Shown: piece by piece, positions 58,490 through 64,000 of the stretch
Layout of the letters: each line of letters begins with the position of its first letter
Position numbering within the stretch: the stretch's first letter is position 1
Origin: Actinoallomurus sp963850195
GTDB lineage: Bacteria > Actinomycetota > Actinomycetes > Streptosporangiales > Streptosporangiaceae
Direction of reading: 5' to 3'
Length of the DNA stretch: 64,000 bases
Assembly: GCA_963850195.1 (NCBI GenBank)
Contig: CAWKKD010000005.1
Location: 2,852,001 to 2,916,000, forward strand
The notes under the pieces: generated by a model
What the model saw: the letters and a program-made list of their open reading frames with translations, nothing else
Databases searched by the model: none
Told to the model about the DNA's origin: nothing
Made by a program: the position numbers and the translations under genes

Positions 58490-59240
58490 CCTCGGGCACC
58501 CGGTCCAGCTCCACGCCGAAATGGGTGCGGTAGGCCGTGAGGACCTCGTCGTCGCCGCCGAGGGTCCGCTCCTGCCGCTGCCCGCCCTCGGTGCGTACGA
58601 GGGTCCGCCCGCTCAGCGTGACGCGGCCCGTCTCGGTGAGCATCGAGCAGACCAGCGAGCGGGTGAAATGGGAGTCCGGTGACGTGCGGTTCCACCAGCA
58701 GCCCACGGTGAAGTCGCGCAGCGCGCGGGCCCGCGTCTCGAGGCGGTAGACCGGCCGTCCGTCTTGGAACACGTCCAGGTCGCCGTCCTCCGTCTCGGCG
58801 ATCCGGAACACCCCGCCCGGGTCGTCCTGGTCGCCGCGTTCGGCGAGCAGCAGCGGATGGTGGAAGTGGCGGCCGAAGCCGACGTCGGCCAGCCACGGCC
58901 CGACGCGTACGGCCATGTGGTCGTACGGCACGCCCAGACGGCCGTCGTCGCCGAACACGCGCGCAGCCAGCAGCTCGGGCTCGAAGCCCAGCCCGGACAG
59001 CAGCGCCGCGAACGCGCCGCACAGCTCGTAGCAGAACCCACCGCGGCGCCGATCGACGATCTTCGCGACGAGCGCGTCGTCCTCGAGGACGATCTCCTCG
59101 CCGAGGTGGATGGCGAGGTTCTCGAACGGCACGGTACGCAGGTGGCGTAGGTGCAGGTCGCGCAGCGCCGCGAGGTCGGCCCGTACGGGCCGCGACGCGC
59201 CGATCCGCGCGAGGTAGGCGTCGACCCGGGAATCGTTCAC
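58449..59240 (-). CDS. Arylamine N-acetyltransferase
   Basis: 263 residues. LRHLRTVPFENLAIHLGEEIVLEDDALVAKIVDRRRGGFCYELCGAFAALLSGLGF contains the catalytic Cys (RRGGFCYE); PYDHMAVRVGPWLADVGFGRHFHHPLLLAE holds the His and Asp (HMAV...DVGFG) of the Cys-His-Asp triad. The family transfers acetyl from CoA to aromatic amines or hydrazines, and in some actinomycetes it finishes natural-product chains. Length and triad are standard. Monocistronic. Confidence 0.92.
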   Translation of the reverse strand: MNDSRVDAYLARIGASRPVRADLAALRDLHLRHLRTVPFENLAIHLGEEIVLEDDALVAKIVDRRRGGFCYELCGAFAALLSGLGFEPELLAARVFGDDGRLGVPYDHMAVRVGPWLADVGFGRHFHHPLLLAERGDQDDPGGVFRIAETEDGDLDVFQDGRPVYRLETRARALRDFTVGCWWNRTSPDSHFTRSLVCSMLTETGRVTLSGRTLVRTEGGQRQERTLGGDDEVLTAYRTHFGVELDRVPEVTPGARPRVPAGE

Positions 59241-59289
59241 GGTCTCATTCAGCCATCGGGAGACCGCGCGGCACCATCGGTCGCTGGTC

Positions 59290-60012
59290 CTACGACCTGA
59301 AGAGCGCGGACTGCGGTCCCATGATCATGCGGTCGCCCGTGCCGAGCGTACGCATGATCGCCCGCAGCCGGTCCTCGGTGATCGAGATGCAGCCCGAGGT
59401 CGGCGTCGTGCCGCCCACGTGGAAGAAGATCGCCGAGCCGTAGCCGGCGACCGGCTTCGGCAGGTTGTAGTCGATGACGACGACCTGGCGGTACGGGCCG
59501 TGGAGCATCGTGGCCGACAGGTCCTCGTCCGTCGAGCGGCAGGTGCCCGAGTAGTACGCGTTGTAGTAGCTCGCGCCGGGCGTCGAACCCCAGCAGTCGC
59601 CCGTGATGCGCAGCTTCCGGTACGGCAGCGCGGTGCCGGGGTTGCCCAGGCCGAACGCCGAGCTGAGCGTGAACGAGCCGGTCGGGCTCTTGCCGTCGCC
59701 CTCGCGCTTCTCGCCAGGGGCGGCGAAGCCCTTGGTGCCGGCGCGCCCCGTGGTCTGGCTGACCGTCTTCCAGGTCTTGCCGGACCTCGCGCACTCGGTG
59801 ACGACCACGGCGTTCGAGGAGTACGCGGAGGAGACCGCGAAGACCACGTGCTCAGCCGAGCCGGTGGAGTAGCGCAGCCGGCCCCGGTTGGCCGCCGCAC
59901 ACGGGTCGAACGTCGCGGCCTGCGCCGCGGAGCCCAGCGTGACCAGGCCCGCCGCCGTGGCCGCGCCGGTCAGCGCGATCGCGCCGGTGATCGTCGTACG
60001 CCTCTTGCCCAC
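59290..60012 (-). CDS. Secreted L,D-transpeptidase (YkuD-type)
   Basis: 240 residues from GTG 60012, with GGAGGAG upstream; longer frames to 60060 are possible. Residues ~1-32 form a signal peptide (RRTTITGAIALTGAATAAGLVTLGSAAQA). The catalytic domain ends with SAIFFHVGGTTPTSGCISITEDRLRAIM, the HxxxxxxxSxxC motif of L,D-transpeptidases with catalytic Cys, preceded by PTGSFTLSSAFG. Two further Cys pairs suggest disulfides. It forms 3-3 peptide crosslinks in peptidoglycan. Divergent from a DUF1707 gene, 77 bp away. Confidence 0.9.
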   Translation of the reverse strand: MGKRRTTITGAIALTGAATAAGLVTLGSAAQAATFDPCAAANRGRLRYSTGSAEHVVFAVSSAYSSNAVVVTECARSGKTWKTVSQTTGRAGTKGFAAPGEKREGDGKSPTGSFTLSSAFGLGNPGTALPYRKLRITGDCWGSTPGASYYNAYYSGTCRSTDEDLSATMLHGPYRQVVVIDYNLPKPVAGYGSAIFFHVGGTTPTSGCISITEDRLRAIMRTLGTGDRMIMGPQSALFRS

Positions 60013-60088
60013 CGACTCCTCCAACCGCCGCACCATCGATGCTTTGAGAAGACTACGCACCGTCTACTCGGCCATCTACGCTGTCTTT

Positions 60089-60739
60089 ATGACGAACCTC
60101 CCGGAGCGGCGCGAGCTACGCGTCTCCGACGCCGAGCGGGACATGGCCGCCTCGATCCTCCGCGACGCTGCGGGAGACGGACGGCTTGACCTGGAAGAAC
60201 TCGACGAACGGCTCGGCGCAGTGTACTCGGCCAAAACGTATGGTGAGCTCGAGCCGATCACCCGCGACCTCCCCACCAGCTCATCGACGCCGGTCGCGCC
60301 GCGCAGCGACCGCATCGGTGGCCACCCGACCTCCACGGTCGCCGTCGGCATCATGGGCGGGTTCCAGCGCAAGGGCGCCTGGGTCGTGCCCGAGAGCTTC
60401 AACGCGGTCGCGTTCTGGGGAGGCGGCCAGCTCGACCTGCGCGAGGCGCGGTTCGCCGGCCCCGAGGTGACCATCCACGCGTACGCGGTGATGGGCGGCA
60501 TCGAGATCCTCGTACCGGAGGACGCCCAGGTGCACGTGAGCGGCGTCGGGATCATGGGCGGCTTCGACCACAAGGCGGACGGCCCCGGCACCGCGGGAGG
60601 GCCGCGGATCACCGTGAAGGGCGTCGCCTTCTGGGGCGGCGTCAGCGTCGATCGCCGGGCCACCGACGAGGAGCTGCTGCGCCGCAAGCTGGAGCGCAAG
60701 CGCGAGAAGCGCGAACGCCGCAGGCAGCTCGGCCGCTGA
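60089..60739 (+). CDS. DUF1707 SHOCT-like protein with beta-barrel C-terminal domain
   Basis: 216 residues from ATG 60089. The N-terminal DUF1707 domain is ERRELRVSDAERDMAASILRDAAGDGRLDLEELDERLGAVYSAKTYGEL; the C-terminal half contains paired strands (VAVGIMGGFQRKGAWVVP, AVAFWGGGQLDLREARFAGPEVTIHAYAVMGGIEILVP, GVGIMGGFDHKADG, GVAFWGGVSVDRR) like the LiaF/DUF2154 C-terminal domain. Such proteins bind lipid or partner membrane proteins in envelope-stress sensing. No transmembrane helix is evident, so it may be peripheral. Divergent from the L,D-transpeptidase gene, a plausible functional partner. Confidence 0.85.
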   Translation: MTNLPERRELRVSDAERDMAASILRDAAGDGRLDLEELDERLGAVYSAKTYGELEPITRDLPTSSSTPVAPRSDRIGGHPTSTVAVGIMGGFQRKGAWVVPESFNAVAFWGGGQLDLREARFAGPEVTIHAYAVMGGIEILVPEDAQVHVSGVGIMGGFDHKADGPGTAGGPRITVKGVAFWGGVSVDRRATDEELLRRKLERKREKRERRRQLGR

Positions 60740-60746
60740 ACGCGCC

Positions 60747-60935
60747 CCGGGCGGGAGTCCCCCGCCCGGCCCGGCGCTCACGGCCGGCGGGAGCGGCCCG
60801 CGCGGCTCGACAGTCACGCCTCGGAACACGACCGGGCGGGAGTGGCCCCGCGGACACCCCGCCCGGTTCAACGCTCACGTCCCGGGCGGGAGCGGCCCCC
60901 GCGGACACCCCGCCCGGTTCGGGGCTCACGCCTCG
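60747..60935. repeat. Imperfect ~50-bp tandem repeats between convergent genes
   Basis: CCGGGCGGGAG recurs at 60747, 60832 and 60882 (degenerate at about 60785), and the last two copies are nearly identical over about 45 bp (each CCGGGCGGGAG-GGCCCC...GCGGACACCCCGCCCGGTTC). Each unit contains CCGGGCGGG and CCCGCCCGG and could form a hairpin, so the array may act as a multi-hairpin terminator. It lies between the DUF1707 stop and the DHA2 exporter stop. Confidence 0.65.
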
Positions 60936-62596
60936 GGACGGGCCCGGCGCGGGAGCAGGAATCCGGCCACGAAGCACAGCCCCAGCAGGCCGACGTTGAA
61001 GCACAGCGTGACCGTCATCGCCTCGCTGAACCCGCGCCGCGACGACTCGAGGCCCGCCACCTGCACCGCCCGGCGTACGGGGGCGCCTGTCGCGGCGACG
61101 TCGGCGTTCAGCCGCGCGCATGAGGCCGGCGTCCGCTGCGGGTCCTTGGCCACGGCGCGGTCGTGGCCGCAGGCGCGCAGCCCGGCCACGAGGTGCCGCT
61201 GGGCCTCCCCCGTCACGCCCGCGGCGGCCAGAGTCTTCGGCGCGACCGTGCCGGTCGCCTCCGCGACGTGGCCGCCGACGAACCCGAAGAACATCGTGCC
61301 GAGGACCGCGACGCCGAGCGCGTTGCCGAACTGCTGCACGGCGGTGAGCGTTCCGGCCGCGGACCCGGTCTCGTGCGGCTCGACCCCGGCGAGCACGATG
61401 TCGAAGAACGGCGCCATCAGCAGGCCCATGCCGAGGCCGACGACGAGCAGGGCGGGCGCGAGCTGCCACGGCGTCACGTCGATCCGCGCGAGGTCCAGGG
61501 TGAGCGCGAGGATCGCCACACCGACGGCCATGACGACGAGGCCGGCGTGGATGACCCGGCGCCCGTACCGCTGGACCGCCGCGGCGATGCCGAACCCGCC
61601 GACCGTGCCGAGTGCCCACGGCACCCCGGCGAGGCCCGCCTTCAGCGGCGAGTAGCCCAGCCCGATCTGGGTGAAGAGGCTGAACACCAGCGAGAAGCCC
61701 GCGATACCGGCGAAGAACATCGCACCCACGATGAGGCCGCCGCTGAAACCGCGCTTGCGGAACAAGCTGGGGACGACGAGCGGGTCGCCGCCGGACCGCC
61801 GCTTGCGGGCCTCGTACCAGCCGAAGAGGCCGAAGACCGCGACCGCACCGGCGAACGCCGCGAACGTCCACGCCGGCCAGCCGAGCTCGCGTCCCTGCAC
61901 CAGCGGATAGATCACCAGCAGCGAGGCGACACCGGCCAGGATGACGCCGACGAGGTCGAGCCGTGGCGGCCGTTCCGCCCTCGACTCGGGCAGGAAGATC
62001 AGGCCGCCCACCAGCGCGAGCAGGCCGAGCGGGATGTTGATCAGGAAGATCATGCGCCAGCCGGTGCCGAACAGGTCGGCGTCGATCAGGTAGCCGGCGA
62101 GGATCGGGCCGCCCACCGACGACAGGCCCATGACCGGCCCGAACATGCCGAGCGCCGAGCCCATCTCCCGCTCGGCGAACATCTCCTTGATCAGGCCGAG
62201 GCCCTGCGGCAGCATCACCGCGCCGAACAGGCCCTGGAGCCCGCGGAAGGCGATCAGCGTCTCCGGCGACTGCGCGAGCGCACACAGGAGCGATCCGGCG
62301 GTGAACCCGAGCGCGCCGATGAGGAACATCCGCCGGCGCCCGACGATGTCGCCGAGCCGGCCGCCGGTGATCAGCCCGACCGCCATGGCCAGGGTGTAGG
62401 CCGCGCCGAGCCACTGGAGAGTGGTCGCGGTGCCGCCGAGGTCGGCGCGGATCGACGGCGCCGCGATGTTGGTGATGAGGGCGTCCAGCAGGTCCATGAC
62501 CTCGGCGGCCAGCAGGACGAAGAGCGCGACCCACCGCAGGCGGTACGGCTCGGGCTCGGCGGACGCCCCGGTCAGGGGCTCGACGGTGATGGCCAT
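60926..62596 (-). CDS. DHA2-family MFS drug exporter (EmrB/QacA-like)
   Basis: 556 residues from ATG 62596 (GCGGAGGAGATC upstream). 14 membrane helices. LLAAEVMDLLDALITNIAAPSIRADLGG is motif D1; TGGRLGDIVGRRRMFLIGALGFTAGSLLCALA is motif A; AVMLPQGLGLIKEMFAEREMGSALGMFGPVMGLSSVGGPILAGYLI holds motif C. A ~60-residue acidic/Cys-bearing loop lies between helices 13 and 14 (CGHDRAVAKDPQRTPASCARLNADVAATG). It exports drugs or natural products with protons. A TAGAAC/GTTCTA dyad lies upstream. Confidence 0.9.
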   Translation of the reverse strand: MAITVEPLTGASAEPEPYRLRWVALFVLLAAEVMDLLDALITNIAAPSIRADLGGTATTLQWLGAAYTLAMAVGLITGGRLGDIVGRRRMFLIGALGFTAGSLLCALAQSPETLIAFRGLQGLFGAVMLPQGLGLIKEMFAEREMGSALGMFGPVMGLSSVGGPILAGYLIDADLFGTGWRMIFLINIPLGLLALVGGLIFLPESRAERPPRLDLVGVILAGVASLLVIYPLVQGRELGWPAWTFAAFAGAVAVFGLFGWYEARKRRSGGDPLVVPSLFRKRGFSGGLIVGAMFFAGIAGFSLVFSLFTQIGLGYSPLKAGLAGVPWALGTVGGFGIAAAVQRYGRRVIHAGLVVMAVGVAILALTLDLARIDVTPWQLAPALLVVGLGMGLLMAPFFDIVLAGVEPHETGSAAGTLTAVQQFGNALGVAVLGTMFFGFVGGHVAEATGTVAPKTLAAAGVTGEAQRHLVAGLRACGHDRAVAKDPQRTPASCARLNADVAATGAPVRRAVQVAGLESSRRGFSEAMTVTLCFNVGLLGLCFVAGFLLPRRARPEA

Positions 62597-62639
62597 GATC
62601 TCCTCCGCGACAGGCTGGATGACGAACAACGGTCGACTA

Positions 62640-62661
62640 TAGAACACCGTTCGTCGTTCTA
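62640..62661. promoter_or_regulatory. TAGAAC-N10-GTTCTA dyad upstream of the DHA2 exporter
   Basis: A 6-bp perfect dyad with a 10-nt spacer, 44 bp upstream of the start codon, flanked by another GTTCTA-type half-site (CAGCGTTCTAAT). TetR-type repressors of DHA2 exporters often bind such sites; no TetR gene is inside the window. Confidence 0.45.
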
Positions 62662-62743
62662 AACAGCGTTCTAATGCGGGGTTTCGCCGGCCAGGATCAG
62701 TTAGTCTCGTTTTCAGAGAAGATATGTCGCGTTGTGCTCCACG

Positions 62744-63736
62744 TCAAGACATATCGCGTTTGACGGTGAGCAGCGTCTTACCGATCACCTCGCGCGCCTC
62801 GATCGCGGCGTGGGCGTCGGCGGCGCGCTCCAGCGGGAAGGTCTGCCCGATCACCGGCCGGATCCGCCCCTCGGCCGCCTCGGACAGGGCACGCGCCATG
62901 AGCCGCCGCGCCTCTTCCGGGGCGAACTGCACCTGCGCGATGCCGCGTACGGTCACGCCTCGGGACTCTCCCTCGGCCGCGTCGACGGGCGCGAACCCGC
63001 CGGCGGGCGCGCCGTGCCCGGAGAACCATCCGCCGCGCGCCGTGATCTCGAACGCCGCACGGCCGAGCGCGCCGCCCGCGCCGTCGAGCACCACGTCGGG
63101 CCCCGCGCCACCGGTCACCGCCCGCGCCCGCTCGGCCCAGTCCGGTTCGGAGTAGTCGACCGGGATGGCGCCCAGCTCCTCGAGCAGGTCCAGCTTGCGC
63201 TTGCCGCGCGCCGCGCCGACGACGCGTGCGCCCGCGGTGCGCGCGAGCTGCACCAGCAGGAGGCCCATACCGCCGGCCGCCGCCGTGATCAGGACCCACT
63301 GCTCCGCGCGTACCGGCGTGGCCTCGAAGAGCCCCAGCGCGGTGGCGCCGTCGTGCAGGAGAGCCGCCGCCTCGCGCGGGCCGACCCCGTCCGGCAGCGG
63401 GACGAGGGCGTCCACCGGCACCGCCGCGCGCTCGGCGTAGCCGCCGTTCCCGCCGCGCTCGCCGGTGTGCGCGATCACCGCACGGCCCACCCAGCCCGCG
63501 TCCACGCCCGGCCCCGTGGCGGCCACCCGGCCGGCCACGCCGTTGCCCGGCACGTACGGGGGCCGCTGGTCGAAGAAGGCCGCGGCCCGGCCACCGCGGA
63601 TCATCGTGTCGAGGAACAGCACGTCCGCGGCGGCGACCTCGACGACCACCTGCCCCGGCCCGGCCACCGGGTCCGGCGCCTCGGCCGCCACCAGCACCTC
63701 AGGTCCGCCGAACCGCTCTACCTCGATCACTCGCAT
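62744..63736 (-). CDS. Zinc-independent quinone oxidoreductase (MDR family)
   Basis: 330 residues from ATG 63736. MRVIEVERFGGPEVLVAAEAPDPVAGPGQVVVEVAAADVLFLDTMIRGG is the GroES-like N-terminal domain; PYVPGNGVAGRVAATGPGVDAGWVGRAVIAHTG continues it without zinc ligands; the Rossmann part is WVLITAAAGGMGLLLVQLARTAGARVVGAARGKRKLDLLEELGA with AAAGGMG cofactor motif. Typical NADPH:quinone reductase-like MDR enzyme, cytoplasmic, oxidoreductase of quinones or enones. Length standard. Monocistronic, ahead of the DHA2 exporter on the same strand. Confidence 0.9.
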   Translation of the reverse strand: MRVIEVERFGGPEVLVAAEAPDPVAGPGQVVVEVAAADVLFLDTMIRGGRAAAFFDQRPPYVPGNGVAGRVAATGPGVDAGWVGRAVIAHTGERGGNGGYAERAAVPVDALVPLPDGVGPREAAALLHDGATALGLFEATPVRAEQWVLITAAAGGMGLLLVQLARTAGARVVGAARGKRKLDLLEELGAIPVDYSEPDWAERARAVTGGAGPDVVLDGAGGALGRAAFEITARGGWFSGHGAPAGGFAPVDAAEGESRGVTVRGIAQVQFAPEEARRLMARALSEAAEGRIRPVIGQTFPLERAADAHAAIEAREVIGKTLLTVKRDMS

Positions 63737-63814
63737 GTCCACCACGCCCCATCCGTACCGACAGATGGGCACCAGTGTTCAACCTCAACATTGGTGGAGG
63801 TCAAGCGGCGGAGG

Positions 63815-64000
63815 TCAGCGCTCGATCGCGGCCAGGTGTACGTCCGCCGCCTCGATGGCGTCCTCGCCGAACACCGCGATGCCGTGGCGTTCGAGCAGGG
63901 CGGTCGTCACGCCGGAGCCCGGGACCTTGCGCCCGGCGAACGTCCCGTCGAAGACGCGCAGGCTACCGCAGGACGGGCTGCCGTCCTTGAGGATCGCGAT
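63815..64000 (-). CDS. DUF523-domain protein (5' part outside the window)
   Basis: The last 61 codons of a minus-strand gene are present: AILKDGSPSCGSLRVFDGTFAGRKVPGSGVTTALLERHGIAVFGEDAIEAADVHLAAIER, ending in TGA at 63815-63817. KDGSPSCG and GSGVTT are the DUF523 signature (Cys-bearing, related to thiouracil desulfurases). Its start lies outside the window. Stop is about 80 bp after the MDR gene start, so the two genes are not in one operon. Confidence 0.8.
   Translation of the reverse strand: MAILKDGSPSCGSLRVFDGTFAGRKVPGSGVTTALLERHGIAVFGEDAIEAADVHLAAIER

Noticed and set aside
60642..62534. A long Arg/Gly-rich minus-strand reading frame
   Set aside because: It is antisense or out of frame to the DUF1707 and DHA2 genes and has a composition typical of GC-rich shadow frames.
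1..64000. CRISPR array, prophage or plasmid replication region
   Set aside because: No regularly spaced repeat-spacer pattern, no capsid/terminase/integrase cluster and no rep/par genes were seen in the window.

Overview
The window is 64 kb of very GC-rich chromosomal DNA with strong GC bias at third codon positions, frequent GTG/TTG starts and dense secreted-protein coding. The content is typical of a spore-forming, filamentous actinomycete: a PspC protein, a CU044_5270-type protein behind a sigma factor, a DUF1707 protein, a c-di-AMP riboswitch in front of an NlpC/P60 hydrolase, an ECF42/DGPF pair, and four tRNA genes. The gene mix fits Streptosporangiales/Thermomonosporaceae-like organisms, but the order cannot be proven from sequence reading alone. 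Nothing looks like a phage, plasmid origin, rRNA operon or CRISPR array.

Layout. 1-4.1 kb: a catabolic-looking set (truncated MFS carrier and ArsR-type regulator, with a SnoaL-like protein translationally coupled to an FMN-dependent alpha-hydroxy-acid oxidase on the other strand). 4.7-9.4 kb: a large secreted heparinase/lyase-like enzyme and a GH15 enzyme, separated by a perfect 16-bp hairpin. 9.6-10.4 kb: a decayed integrase-core transposase. 10.8-15 kb: a riboswitch-controlled cell-wall hydrolase, then a metal (probably copper) module made of a DUF6153 membrane protein, a Met/His-rich lipoprotein and a BlaI/M56-peptidase sensor pair. 15.1-24.8 kb: housekeeping and accessory genes (tRNA-Lys, VOC, ArsN/PAT-like acetyltransferase with a methyltransferase-like N-terminus, acyl-CoA dehydrogenase, PCMT-like enzyme, PspC, phospholipase C, MFS carrier, metallophosphoesterase). 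24.9-25.2 kb: tRNA-Glu/Asp/Phe cluster with terminator. 25.2-33.9 kb: small or uncharacterised genes, two sigma-factor modules and a secreted SGNH esterase.

34.3-49.7 kb: transporters, a GT39 membrane mannosyltransferase-like protein, two paralogous secreted GH25 lysozymes, a four-gene operon (RHH protein, DUF4097 protein, ABC ATPase, ABC permease) headed by a tandem TGACGTCA operator array, a divergent azoreductase/MarR pair, a frameshifted collagen-like gene, and secreted LTD and HNH proteins. 50-56.3 kb: a compact catabolic cluster of M20 amidohydrolase, FluG-type amidohydrolase, APC permease, glutamine-synthetase-like ligase and RpiR regulator, best read as a gamma-glutamylation route for an unknown amine. 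56.3-64 kb: PAP2 phosphatase, patatin, SRPBCC, arylamine N-acetyltransferase, L,D-transpeptidase, DUF1707 protein, DHA2 drug exporter, quinone-oxidoreductase-like MDR enzyme and a truncated DUF523 gene.

The most noteworthy non-coding signals are two MITE-like hairpins 7 kb apart that share a 15-nt core and each donate the stop codon of the neighbouring gene, the 11-bp-spaced operator array, the riboswitch, and a recurring CTAC-NNN-GTG motif around the metal module.
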